Assembly: GCA_017304125.1 (NCBI GenBank)
Contig: JAFKLV010000373.1
Span: 1 to 22,857 of the forward strand
DNA: 22,857 bases
Source: Sphingomonadales bacterium
GTDB lineage: Bacteria; Pseudomonadota; Alphaproteobacteria; Sphingomonadales; Sphingomonadaceae
Direction: 5' to 3'
The position numbers were made by a program, and so were the translations under genes. Shown piece by piece: positions 15,501 through 22,857 of this stretch. Below the pieces are notes generated by a model. It ran no database searches, had not been told where the DNA came from, and was given only the letters and a program-made list of their open reading frames with translations. Positions within the stretch are counted from its first letter, which is position 1. The number at the start of each line of letters is the position of its first letter.

Positions 15501-16789
15501 TCCGGCTCGACGCCAGCAGCGCCAGCTTCGCGGCGGATTTCGCCGCTTTGGTCGATGCGCGGCGCGAATCCGATGCCGATGTCGCGCGCGACGTCACCGC
15601 GATCCTGCGCAAAGTGCGCGACGAAGGCGATGCCGGGCTGCGCGCGCTGACGCAGAAGCTCGATCGCCACGATCTCGATCAGACCGGCTGGCGCATCGAC
15701 GCCGCGGATTGCGCCGCCGCCTTTGCCGCGCTCGCCCCCGATCTGCGCGAAGCGCTCGAACTCGCCGCCGCGCGCATCCGCGCCTATCACGCCAAGCAGC
15801 GCCCCGACGATCTGTCGTTCACCGACGATGCCGGGGTGACGCTCGGCGCGCGGTGGCGCGCGGTCGATGCGGCCGGGGTGTATGTGCCCGGCGGACGCGC
15901 GGCTTATCCTTCGACGCTGCTGATGAACGCGATCCCCGCCAAGGTCGCGGGGGTCGAGCGGCTGGTGGTGGTGACCCCGACGCCGGGCGGCGAGGTCAAT
16001 CCGCTCGTGCTCGCCGCAGCGCATCTTGCCGGGGCGGACGAAGTGTGGCGCGTCGGCGGGGCACAGGCGATCGCCGCGCTGGCGTGGGGCACCGATCGCA
16101 TCGCGCGGGTCGATGTCGTCACCGGACCGGGCAATGCCTGGGTCGCCGAGGCGAAGCGGCAGGTCTATGGCGTGGTCGGGATCGATATGGTCGCCGGGCC
16201 GAGCGAGATCGTGGTGATCGCCGACGGCGCCAACGATCCCGAATGGATCGCCGCCGACCTGCTGAGCCAGGCCGAGCATGACGTGACCACCCAGTCGATC
16301 CTGTTCACCGACGATGCCGCGTTCGCCGATCGCGTCGCGGCGGCGGTCGAGCGCCAGCTCGCCACCTTGCCGACCGGCGAGACCGCGCGGATCGCGTGGG
16401 ACGCGAATGGCGCGATCATCCTCGTGCCGACGCTGGCCGATGCCTGCCCGCTGACCGACCGGCTCGCCCCCGAACATGTCGAGATCGCGACCGACGCGCC
16501 GCGCGCCTTGTTCGATCTGCTGCGTCACGCCGGCTCGGCCTTCCTCGGCCGGCATACGCCCGAGGCGATCGGCGATTATGTCGCCGGGCCGAATCACGTC
16601 CTGCCCACCGGGCGCCGCGCGCGATTCTCCAGCGGGCTGGGCGTCACCGATTTCATGAAGCGGACGAGCTTCCTCGAACTCGACGCCGCTGCGCTCGGCA
16701 AGCTCGGCCCGGCGACGGTCGCGCTCGCCAATGCCGAGGGGCTGCCCGCGCATGCCGCTTCGGTGGCACTGCGTCTGGCCAAGGGGTAA
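15497..16789 (+). CDS. hisD: Histidinol dehydrogenase
   Basis: A 430-residue zinc enzyme that carries out the last two oxidations of histidine synthesis, histidinol to histidine with two NAD. Typical blocks are visible: [54 protein letters not shown], the zinc and substrate site LLSQAEHD, the catalytic Glu-His pair in RLAPEHVE, and the late [21 protein letters not shown]. Length is normal. It overlaps hisG by 4 bp and is followed 21 bp later by nusB. Confidence 0.97.
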   Translation: MIRLDASSASFAADFAALVDARRESDADVARDVTAILRKVRDEGDAGLRALTQKLDRHDLDQTGWRIDAADCAAAFAALAPDLREALELAAARIRAYHAKQRPDDLSFTDDAGVTLGARWRAVDAAGVYVPGGRAAYPSTLLMNAIPAKVAGVERLVVVTPTPGGEVNPLVLAAAHLAGADEVWRVGGAQAIAALAWGTDRIARVDVVTGPGNAWVAEAKRQVYGVVGIDMVAGPSEIVVIADGANDPEWIAADLLSQAEHDVTTQSILFTDDAAFADRVAAAVERQLATLPTGETARIAWDANGAIILVPTLADACPLTDRLAPEHVEIATDAPRALFDLLRHAGSAFLGRHTPEAIGDYVAGPNHVLPTGRRARFSSGLGVTDFMKRTSFLELDAAALGKLGPATVALANAEGLPAHAASVALRLAKG

Positions 16790-16792
16790 CAT

Positions 16793-16808
16793 CGCGCCTA
16801 AAGGCGCG
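16793..16808 (+). promoter_or_regulatory. Hairpin overlapping the nusB ribosome-binding site
   Basis: CGCGCC (16793-16798), loop TAAA, GGCGCG (16803-16808): a perfect 6-bp GC stem ending two bases before the nusB ATG. The best Shine-Dalgarno match AAGG (16801-16804) is half in the loop and half in the stem. No T-run follows, so termination is unlikely. It may limit nusB translation. Confidence 0.4.
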
Positions 16809-16810
16809 TC

Positions 16811-17263
16811 ATGTCCCGTACCGCAGCCCGATCCAAGGCCCGCGCCGCCGCGCGCCTCGCCGCCGTCCAGGCGCTCTATCAGCATGAGATGGAAAAGACG
16901 CCGGTGGCGGCGCTGATCCACGAATTCCACCAGCACCGGCTCGGCGCGACGATCGAGGACGCCGAATATGCCGAGGCGGACCAATTGTTCTTCGACGATA
17001 TCGTCAATGGCGCGATCACCCGCGCGGTCGAGATCGACACGCTGATCGAACCGCGGCTGCAGGGCTGGACGCTGGCGCGACTCGACAAGCCGATGAAGGC
17101 GATCCTGCGGTGCGGCACCTATGAGCTGCTCGCGCGCGCCGATGTCGCGGTGGGCACCGCGATCAACGAATATGTCGATGTCGCGCATGCTTTCTACGAC
17201 CGGCGCGAGGCCGGATTCGTCAACGGCCTGCTCGACGCAATCGCCAAGGACGTCCGCATCTGA
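16811..17263 (+). CDS. nusB: Transcription antitermination factor NusB
   Basis: A 150-residue all-helical RNA-binding protein that, with NusE (S10), binds boxA of rRNA leaders and aids antitermination. It starts SRTAARSKARAAARLAAVQALYQHEM, the arginine-rich RNA-binding helix and the family's AVQALYQ motif. It later shows LDKPMKAILRCGTYELL and the C-terminal VGTAINEYVDVAHAFYDRREAGFVNGLLDAIAKDVR. Length is slightly long because of an internal insert near residues 35-60. It follows hisD closely and its stop overlaps the next ATG (TGATG). Confidence 0.95.
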   Translation: MSRTAARSKARAAARLAAVQALYQHEMEKTPVAALIHEFHQHRLGATIEDAEYAEADQLFFDDIVNGAITRAVEIDTLIEPRLQGWTLARLDKPMKAILRCGTYELLARADVAVGTAINEYVDVAHAFYDRREAGFVNGLLDAIAKDVRI

Positions 17264-17439
17264 TGGGCGAGGTGGTCAACCTCCGCGTGGCGCGCAAGGC
17301 GAAACGCCGCGCCTCCGAGGCCGCGACCGCCGCTACCAACCGCGCCGCCTTCGGGCGCACCAAAGCGGAGAAAGACGCCGACCGCGCGGAGAAAGAACGC
17401 GCCGAACGCTTGCTGGATGGGGCTAAGCGGGAGGATTGA
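17263..17439 (+). CDS. DUF4169 family small protein
   Basis: A 58-residue, very basic and highly charged protein matching DUF4169: MGEVVNLRVARKAKRRASEA at the start and NRAAFGRTKAEKDADRAEKE in the middle, ending LDGAKRED. It is probably one long helix with no enzyme motifs; function unknown. The ATG shares one base with the nusB stop, so it is translationally coupled to nusB. An interaction with nucleic acid or a ribosome-linked process is possible from its charge but unproven. It ends 4 bp before the G/H palindromic repeat pair. Confidence 0.85.
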   Translation: MGEVVNLRVARKAKRRASEAATAATNRAAFGRTKAEKDADRAEKERAERLLDGAKRED

Positions 17440-17443
17440 TCGG

Positions 17444-17553
17444 CCGTCATCCCGGCCTTGAGCCGGGATCCATCGTGCCTCAGACCCTGCGGCCAGAACC
17501 GCTTGCCCGGCGCCTGCCTCCCGATGGACCCCGGCTCAAGGCCGGGGTGACGG
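17444..17553. repeat. Empty inverted pair of palindromic repeats (G/H)
   Basis: Forward copy G (17444-17475) and reverse copy H (17522-17553) match at 30 of 32 positions when one is inverted. The stem is ATCCCGGC / GCCGGGAT in G and ACCCCGGC / GCCGGGGT in H, with loop CTTGA. The two differences lie at paired positions, so both stems are perfect. The 46-bp spacer has no gene. The pair lies between the convergent DUF4169 and ABC ATPase genes, where it could also act as a bidirectional transcript end. Confidence 0.85.
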
Positions 17554-17563
17554 TGGTGGCAAG

Positions 17564-18487
17564 TTACCCGATCGCCGCGCGGGTCAGGTTGAGGAACACA
17601 TCCTCCAGATCGGCTTCCTTGGTCGACACGTCGACGATCCCCAGCCCGGCGCCCTGCACCGCGGCGAGCACTTCGCCCGCGTTCACCTTGTCCTTCTGAT
17701 AGGTGATTTCCAGCGTCCGCTCGCCCTTGAGCACGATCCGGTCGAACGCCGGGGCGACCGGCGGCGCGACGAGATCGCGATCGACCGTCACCGCGACCAC
17801 TTTCTCCTGCGCCTTGCCAACCAGTTCGCGAGTCGGCTCGTTGGCGATCAGCCGGCCGTGGTTGATGATCGCGATGCGATCGCACAATTGCTCGGCTTCC
17901 TCGAGATAATGCGTCGTCAGCACCACCGTCACGCCGCGCTCGTTGAGCTGGCGGACGTAATGCCACAATTGCTGGCGCAGCTCGATATCGACGCCCGCGG
18001 TCGGCTCGTCGAGCACCAGCACCGGCGGCGAATGGACCATCGCCTTGGCCACCATCAGCCGCCGCTTCATGCCGCCCGACAACGTGCGGGCATAGGCATT
18101 GGCCTTGTCCTCCAGATGCACCGCGCGGAGCAATTCCATCGACTGCCGCTGCGCCTTGGGCACGCCATAGAGGCCGGCCTGAATCTCCAGCGTCTCGAGC
18201 GGGGTGAAGAAGGGATCGAACAGGATTTCCTGATTGACGATGCCGATCGACGCCTTGGCATTGCGCGGATGCGCATCGATGTCGAAGCCCCAGATCGAGG
18301 CGGTGCCGCTGGTCTTGCGCACCAGCCCGGCGAGAATGTTGATCAGCGTCGACTTGCCGGCGCCATTCGGCCCGAGCAGCCCGAAGATCGTGCCCTGCGG
18401 CACATCGAAGGTCACGCCGTCGAGCGCGCGCTTGCCGCCCTCATAGGTCTTGGAGAGATCCCGGATGGCGATGGCAGCGTCTGTCAT
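17564..18487 (-). CDS. ABC-2-type transporter ATP-binding protein
   Basis: A 307-residue cytoplasmic ATPase of an ABC transporter. Walker A is GPNGAGKS (39-46), the signature LSGGM (136-140), Walker B LVLDEP (157-162), and the switch His193 is in LTTHY. It resembles the YadG / CcmA-like ABC-2 group, with a C-terminal extension (about 220-307) of the kind seen in that group. No permease gene lies on either side, so its membrane partner must be elsewhere or supplied in trans. Substrate unknown, with drug or lipid-linked compound export typical for the group. Its TAA lies 10 bp from repeat H. Confidence 0.93.
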   Translation of the reverse strand: MTDAAIAIRDLSKTYEGGKRALDGVTFDVPQGTIFGLLGPNGAGKSTLINILAGLVRKTSGTASIWGFDIDAHPRNAKASIGIVNQEILFDPFFTPLETLEIQAGLYGVPKAQRQSMELLRAVHLEDKANAYARTLSGGMKRRLMVAKAMVHSPPVLVLDEPTAGVDIELRQQLWHYVRQLNERGVTVVLTTHYLEEAEQLCDRIAIINHGRLIANEPTRELVGKAQEKVVAVTVDRDLVAPPVAPAFDRIVLKGERTLEITYQKDKVNAGEVLAAVQGAGLGIVDVSTKEADLEDVFLNLTRAAIG

Positions 18488-18554
18488 GCCGCGGCATTTA
18501 CGGTGCGCTGCGGGTGATTGCTAGGGCGCGCCGGCCTTGCTAATCGCGGGAACC

Positions 18555-18785
18555 ATGTTGCCGCCTCCTGAAGTCACCCGCGTTTCCCACCGCCGCGTCG
18601 CCTGCGACGGCGCGCATGACGGTATCCCCGCCGCGCTCGGCCATCCGCGCGTGTGGCTGGAGATCGACGAAAGCGGCTATAGCGATTGCGGCTATTGCGA
18701 CCGCCGCTTCGTGCTGATCGGCGGCCCGGCCGACGGGGTCGACCAGTCGACCTTGCCCGATCACGGCGACAGCGCGGGGCGCTAA
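18555..18785 (+). CDS. CHCC-type zinc-finger protein (NDUFS6-like)
   Basis: A 76-residue protein with a single zinc-finger CHCC domain: Cys17 (VACDG), His30 (LGHPRVWLEI), Cys45 and Cys48 (DCGYCDRRF). This is the pattern of the bacterial relatives of the NDUFS6 complex I subunit, where the four residues bind one zinc ion. By relation it may serve respiratory complex I assembly or stability; in isolation its bacterial role is not established. The ATG at 18555 is preferred over an in-frame TTG at 18537, as GGGA lies upstream. It is divergent from the ABC ATPase across 67 bp and followed by the I/J repeat pair. Confidence 0.85.
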   Translation: MLPPPEVTRVSHRRVACDGAHDGIPAALGHPRVWLEIDESGYSDCGYCDRRFVLIGGPADGVDQSTLPDHGDSAGR

Positions 18786-18794
18786 GCCCCCTTC

Positions 18795-18890
18795 CGTCAT
18801 CCCCGCGAAGGCGGGGATCCATTCGCGCTGAGGGTGCGGCTTGATCCGATAGGCCAGCCGGAATGGATACCCGCCTTCGCGTGAATGACG
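18795..18890. repeat. Empty inverted pair of palindromic repeats (I/J)
   Basis: Forward copy I (18795-18826) has a perfect stem ATCCCCGC-GAAG-GCGGGGAT. Reverse copy J (18861-18890) matches I at 27 of 30 positions, but its stem has decayed at two pairs. Flanks (outer CGTCAT, inner ATCCATTC) are those of repeats E/F, so this is the same subtype as GIY-YIG unit 2 without the gene. The 34-bp spacer holds nothing recognisable. The rest of the 177-bp gap before tldD holds only a weak promoter-like TTTAATACC stretch near 18945. Confidence 0.85.
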
Positions 18891-18962
18891 ATCATGTGAG
18901 GGAAGCGGTTCGCCAAACCATTCCCGCTTTGCCGGGGCGGGTTTAATACCTATCTAGCGGCA

Positions 18963-20387
18963 ATGACCGCCACCGATCCCCGCTCGTTCCTGTATCGCGA
19001 CACGCTCGACCCCGCGGCCGCAGCGCGACTCACCGCCGATGCGCTGTCCGCCGCCGACGACGGCGAGCTGTACCTGCAATATCGCAAGTCGGAGGCGTTC
19101 GGCTTCGATGACGGGCGGCTCAAGACCGCGAGCTACGACACCCATTCGGGCTTCGGCTTGCGCGCTGTCTCGGGCGAGATGACCGCCTTCGCCCACGCCA
19201 GCGAGCTTTCCGAAGCGGCGATTCGCCGCGCCGCCGAGACGATGGCGCTGATCGATCCGTCGAAGGACGCCAAGGCGCCGCCGCCCCAGGGCACCAACCA
19301 CCATCTCTACACCGATGCCGATCCGCTCGATCTGGTGCCGTTCGCCGACAAGGTGAACCTGTGCCAGTCGATCGACGCCGCCGCCCGCGCGCGCGATCCG
19401 CGCGTCGCGCAGGTCTCGGTCGGGCTGTCGGGGACGTGGAGCGTGGTCGAGATCGTCCGCCCCGACGGCTTTGTCGCCACCGACGTGCGCCCTTTGGTGC
19501 GGCTCAACGTCCAGATCGTCGTCGAGCAGAACGGCCGCCGCGAGACCGGCACGTTCGGGATCGGCGGGCGCTATCTCTACGATTCGCTGTTCGACGCGGC
19601 GACCTGGAACCGCGCGATCGACGAGGCGCTGGCGCAGGCCTTGGTCAATCTCGAATCGGTCGACGCACCGGCAGGCGAATTCACCGTTTTGCTCGGGCCG
19701 GGCTGGCCCGGCGTGCTGCTGCACGAGGCGATCGGCCACGGGCTGGAGGGCGATTTCAACCGCAAGGGCACCTCGGCCTTCTCCGGCCGGATCGGCGAGC
19801 AGGTCGCCGCGCGCGGGGTGACGGTGGTCGACGACGGCTCGATTCGCGATCGCCGCGGCAGCCTGACGATCGACGACGAGGGCACGCCGACCGGCGAGAC
19901 CGTGCTGATCGAGGACGGCTTCCTCAAGGGCTATATGCAGGATCGGCTCAACGCGCGGCTGATGGGGGTCGCGCCGACCGGCAACGGCCGCCGCGAAAGC
20001 TTCGCCCATGCGCCGATGCCGCGGATGACCAACACCTTCATGAAGGCAGGCAAGGACGATCCCGCCGAATTGCTGTCGCGCGTGAAGAACGGCATTTTCG
20101 CCAAATCGTTCGGCGGCGGGCAGGTCGATATCGTCTCGGGCAAGTTCGTCTTCTCCTGCACCGAGGCGTATCGCGTCGAGAACGGCAAGATCGGCGCCCC
20201 GATCAAGGGCGCGACGCTGATCGGCGACGGCCCGACGGTGCTGACCAAGGTGCTCGGCGTCGGCAATGATTTCGCGCTCGACGAGGGCGTCGGGATGTGC
20301 GGCAAGGCCGGGCAGAGCGTCCCCGCCGGGGTCGGCCAGCCGACGTTGCTGGTCGAGGGGCTGACGGTCGGCGGCACCGCCGCCTGA
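18963..20387 (+). CDS. tldD: Metalloprotease TldD
   Basis: A 474-residue TldD, the catalytic half of the TldD-TldE (PmbA) heterodimer that degrades unfolded peptides and matures some modified peptides. The zinc-binding HEAIGHGLEGD is present (His254, Glu255, His259), with the family's QYRKSEAFGFDDGRLKTASY near the N-terminus, ETVLIEDGFLKGYMQDR, and the late cysteine in SGKFVFSCTEAYRVENG that supplies another metal ligand. Length is normal. No strong Shine-Dalgarno precedes the ATG. The partner gene tldE/pmbA is not in the window. Confidence 0.96.
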   Translation: MTATDPRSFLYRDTLDPAAAARLTADALSAADDGELYLQYRKSEAFGFDDGRLKTASYDTHSGFGLRAVSGEMTAFAHASELSEAAIRRAAETMALIDPSKDAKAPPPQGTNHHLYTDADPLDLVPFADKVNLCQSIDAAARARDPRVAQVSVGLSGTWSVVEIVRPDGFVATDVRPLVRLNVQIVVEQNGRRETGTFGIGGRYLYDSLFDAATWNRAIDEALAQALVNLESVDAPAGEFTVLLGPGWPGVLLHEAIGHGLEGDFNRKGTSAFSGRIGEQVAARGVTVVDDGSIRDRRGSLTIDDEGTPTGETVLIEDGFLKGYMQDRLNARLMGVAPTGNGRRESFAHAPMPRMTNTFMKAGKDDPAELLSRVKNGIFAKSFGGGQVDIVSGKFVFSCTEAYRVENGKIGAPIKGATLIGDGPTVLTKVLGVGNDFALDEGVGMCGKAGQSVPAGVGQPTLLVEGLTVGGTAA

Positions 20388-20504
20388 GGGCCGGCCTCGA
20401 GCGGGCGGCGTGGTTCCAATTAAGTTTGAACTCTTATCTGGTGGATTTTAGCCGCTTCCCCCGCCACCATCCGATCGGGAACAGAAAAGGGGGAGGGGCA
20501 TAAT

Positions 20505-22274
20505 ATGCCTCATATACGGGGGACAACCGCGGCGATCGCGGCTGCGGTGCTGCTGCCTGTCGGCACAGCCCGGGCAGAGGAGTGCAAGATCGCCAAATAC
20601 GGCACGCTGCCGGTGGAGATGGTCGGCATGCGCCCGACGACGCAGGTGAAGATCAACGGGGAGGACAAGCGCTTCATCCTCGATACCGGCGCGTTCTTCA
20701 GCACCATGTCGCGCGCGACGGCGGACGCGTTGTCGCTCAAGACGAGCGCCGCGCCAGCCGGTTTCTATATGGTCGGAATCGGCGGGCGCGTCTCCGTCGA
20801 CATCGCGCGGGTCAAGGATTTCGGTATCCTCGGCACGACGCTCCACAATATCGAATTTCTCGTCGGTGGGTCCGACACCGGCACCGGGCTGATCGGCGCC
20901 AATTTGCTCAATTTCGCGGATGCCGAGGTCGATCTGGCGCACGGTCAATTTTCGCTGATGAAAACCACCGACTGCCGGAAATATGGCCTCGCCTATTGGG
21001 CGAAGGACGGAAATTACAATATCGCCGACCTGGTACCCACCGGAAATCGCTACAATTATCACATAATCGTCAACGTGATCGTCAATGGCCAGCGGGTGAA
21101 GGCGCTGCTCGATACCGGCGCGCCCTCGACGCTGATCAGCCGCCGCGCCGCGGAACGCGCGGGGATCGACCTCAATGCGAGCGACGTGAAGGCGAGCTAT
21201 GCGACGAGCGGGTTCGGCACGAAATCCTATCGATCGTGGACCGCGCAGATCGCGTCTTATTCGATCGGCAGTGAAACCATCCAGCGCGCGCGGATGCAGA
21301 TCATGGACGGCGATATCAGCGCGGGCAATCCCGATGGTCCCGAAATGCTGCTGGGAGTGGATTTCTTCCTCGCGCATCATCTGTTCATCGCCAACAGCCA
21401 GCAGAAACTCTATTTCACCTATAATGGCGGGCGGGTCTTTTCGCTCTCGGATGCGCCGCGTGTCGCCGCGCAGCCACGCGCCGATACCGCCAACGCGGCG
21501 AGCGCGCCGAAAACCGCTGCTGAATTCGCCTTACGCGGCCGCGCCTTCCTCTCGCGCGGCGAACTCGCCAAGGGGATTGAGGATCTTGACGCGGCGATCC
21601 GGCTCGATCCGAGCAACGCTGATTATTACACCGCGCGCGCAGAAGGGCGCCTGCAGGGCGATAAGCCAGCGCTGGCCACGGCGGATCTCGACAGCGCGCT
21701 GAAGCTCGCGCCGAGGAACCTCGACGCGCTGCTGATGCGCGCGGAACTCAGCCTCGCGAACAACGACCGCGCCGCCGCCGAGCGCGACGCCGCCGCCGCG
21801 GAACCGATCGCGGCAGCGGGCTCGCATCAGGCACGCACGATCGCCAACCTTTTTGTCGATCTCGACCAGCCTGATCGCGCGCTCGCGTTGCTCGACGGCT
21901 GGATCCGGCTTCACAGCGACGACAGCAAGCTGGGCCGCGTACTCAACGAACGGTGTTGGGCGCGCGGGCTCGCCAATCAGATGATCGAGGGCGCACTCGA
22001 CGATTGCCGCAAGGCGATCCGCCGCGACGGCCCCAGGGCCGCCTATCTCGACAGCCTCGGGCTGATCCAGCTTAGGCGAGGGCGTTACGCCGAAGCGGTC
22101 GAGGCCTATGCCAAGGCGGCCGCAGCGGAGACGTCCACGGATGCCTGGACACGATACGGGCTCGGGCTGGCGCGCCGGCACAATGGCGACACCGCCGGCG
22201 GCGACGCCGATATCGCGGCGGCCAAGGCGATCAATCCGGAAATCGCCGCGCGTTTCGTGAAATTCGGGCTATAA
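20505..22274 (+). CDS. Exported protein with two retropepsin-like domains and C-terminal TPRs
   Basis: A 589-residue protein with a signal peptide (cut likely after TARA, residue 24). Two aspartyl-protease-like domains follow: the first carries FILDTGAFFSTMS (DTG at 60-62), the second ALLDTGAPSTLIS (DTG at 203-205). Each has the later hydrophobic-Gly segment (GLIGANLLN, MLLGVDFF). From about residue 330 to the end are tetratricopeptide repeats (AEFALRGRAFLSRGELAKGIEDLDAAIRLDPSN and following), probably for protein binding. Retropepsins normally work as dimers with one DTG per chain, so the two copies may pair within the chain into one active site. It probably acts in the periplasm. A GGGGGAGGGG stretch precedes the ATG. 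The substrate is unknown; both catalytic motifs look intact. Confidence 0.85.
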   Translation: MPHIRGTTAAIAAAVLLPVGTARAEECKIAKYGTLPVEMVGMRPTTQVKINGEDKRFILDTGAFFSTMSRATADALSLKTSAAPAGFYMVGIGGRVSVDIARVKDFGILGTTLHNIEFLVGGSDTGTGLIGANLLNFADAEVDLAHGQFSLMKTTDCRKYGLAYWAKDGNYNIADLVPTGNRYNYHIIVNVIVNGQRVKALLDTGAPSTLISRRAAERAGIDLNASDVKASYATSGFGTKSYRSWTAQIASYSIGSETIQRARMQIMDGDISAGNPDGPEMLLGVDFFLAHHLFIANSQQKLYFTYNGGRVFSLSDAPRVAAQPRADTANAASAPKTAAEFALRGRAFLSRGELAKGIEDLDAAIRLDPSNADYYTARAEGRLQGDKPALATADLDSALKLAPRNLDALLMRAELSLANNDRAAAERDAAAAEPIAAAGSHQARTIANLFVDLDQPDRALALLDGWIRLHSDDSKLGRVLNERCWARGLANQMIEGALDDCRKAIRRDGPRAAYLDSLGLIQLRRGRYAEAVEAYAKAAAAETSTDAWTRYGLGLARRHNGDTAGGDADIAAAKAINPEIAARFVKFGL

Positions 22275-22298
22275 CGGGGCCAGGAGCAAATTGTCGCA

Positions 22299-22857
22299 AT
22301 GGCCGAATTCTTCCCCGCGCTCACCGATGATCACCGCGCGTTTATCGCGCAGCAGCCGATGTTCTTCGTCGCCACCGCTGCCGCGGCGGGGCGCGTCAAT
22401 CTCAGCCCCAAGGGAATGGATACGTTCCGCGTGCTCGATGCGGGCAAGGTGGCCTATCTCGACCTCGGCGGATCGGGCAACGAGACGCAGGCGCATCTCG
22501 CCGCCGACGGGCGGATCACGATCATGTTCTGCGCCTTCGACAATCCGGCGCTGATCCTGCGGATTTACGGCCGCGGCCATTTCGTCGTCGCCGGCGACGC
22601 GGGCTATCCCGCGCTCGCGGGGCATTTCCCCCCGCTTCCCGGCCAGCGCCAGATCTTCGTGATCGCGGTGGACAATGTGCAGACCTCGTGCGGCTGGGGC
22701 GTGCCGCGGATGACGCTCGCCGCCGAGCGGCAGACTTTGGTCAAATATCACGCGCAACAGGATCCCGCCGCACGGCTGGAGAAGATCGCCGGGCGAACCC
22801 GCAGCATCGACGGACTGCCGGTGCGCGTGCAGACCGAAATCCCGCCGGGGCATTTAT
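22299..22857 (+). CDS. Pyridoxamine 5'-phosphate oxidase-family protein, 3'-truncated
   Basis: The first 186 residues of a flavin-binding split-barrel protein. The family is recognised from AEFFPALTDDHRAFIAQQPMFFVATAAAAGRVNLSPKGMDTFRV, then VAYLDLGGSGNETQAHL and RITIMFCAFDNPALILRIYGRG. These proteins bind FMN or F420 and act as oxidoreductases of mostly unknown substrate; this one is not the biosynthetic PdxH. AGGAG lies 12 bases before the ATG, slightly far. The frame runs off the window end, so the C-terminus is unseen. It follows the double-retropepsin gene by 24 bp and may be co-transcribed with it. Confidence 0.85.
   Translation, partial: MAEFFPALTDDHRAFIAQQPMFFVATAAAAGRVNLSPKGMDTFRVLDAGKVAYLDLGGSGNETQAHLAADGRITIMFCAFDNPALILRIYGRGHFVVAGDAGYPALAGHFPPLPGQRQIFVIAVDNVQTSCGWGVPRMTLAAERQTLVKYHAQQDPAARLEKIAGRTRSIDGLPVRVQTEIPPGHL

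Noticed and set aside
15025..17188. Long antisense frames across hisG, hisD and nusB
   Set aside because: They overlap three confidently identified enzymes and translate to low-complexity Arg/Gly/Asp-rich sequence.

Overview
This 22.9 kb window is GC-rich chromosomal DNA with little intergenic space. It is most probably from a sphingomonad (Alphaproteobacteria, Sphingomonas-like). The grounds are the fabH-ihfA-merR gene order, the short-form HisG, a DUF4169 gene following nusB, a CHCC zinc-finger protein, a large TonB-dependent receptor with a DIVVVARK TonB box, and a double-aspartyl-protease/TPR exported protein. No rRNA, tRNA, CRISPR array or classical insertion sequence was seen, and no gene-free stretch exceeds 300 bases.

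Layout: 1-1635 (+) holds the end of fabH, then ihfA and a MerR-type regulator. 1671-2128 is a cluster of palindromic repeats containing a small GIY-YIG nuclease gene. 2136-6585 is a nutrient-uptake module: a divergent TetR regulator, a TonB-dependent receptor and an MFS transporter, with a candidate operator and a strong terminator. 6582-13557 (-) is a translation-related block: prfC, an aldose-1-epimerase-like gene, pheT, pheS, a second GIY-YIG gene inside a perfect 34-bp inverted repeat, rplT and rpmI. 13686-14789 (-) is a DUF2332 gene divergent from the + strand run hisG-hisD-nusB-DUF4169 (14850-17439). 17564-18487 (-) is an ABC ATPase, followed on the + strand by a CHCC zinc-finger protein, a TldD-type protease, a double retropepsin/TPR protein, and a pyridoxamine-oxidase-like gene cut by the window end.

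Most genes are ordinary housekeeping. The unusual content is a family of short palindromes, each with an 8-bp stem, a 4-5 nt loop and a GTCA-type flank on one side. They occur as head-to-head pairs with the GTCA flank always outward. There are five pairs: three empty (1671-1752, 17444-17553, 18795-18890) and two that enclose a roughly 100-residue GIY-YIG nuclease gene (1759-2128 and 12514-12901). The two nucleases are clearly homologous but diverged, and each sits between repeats of its own subtype. The arrangement resembles REP/REPIN elements and their RAYT transposases, but with a GIY-YIG enzyme in the nuclease role. I infer, without proof, that these are nuclease-linked mobile repeats, with the empty pairs being non-autonomous derivatives.
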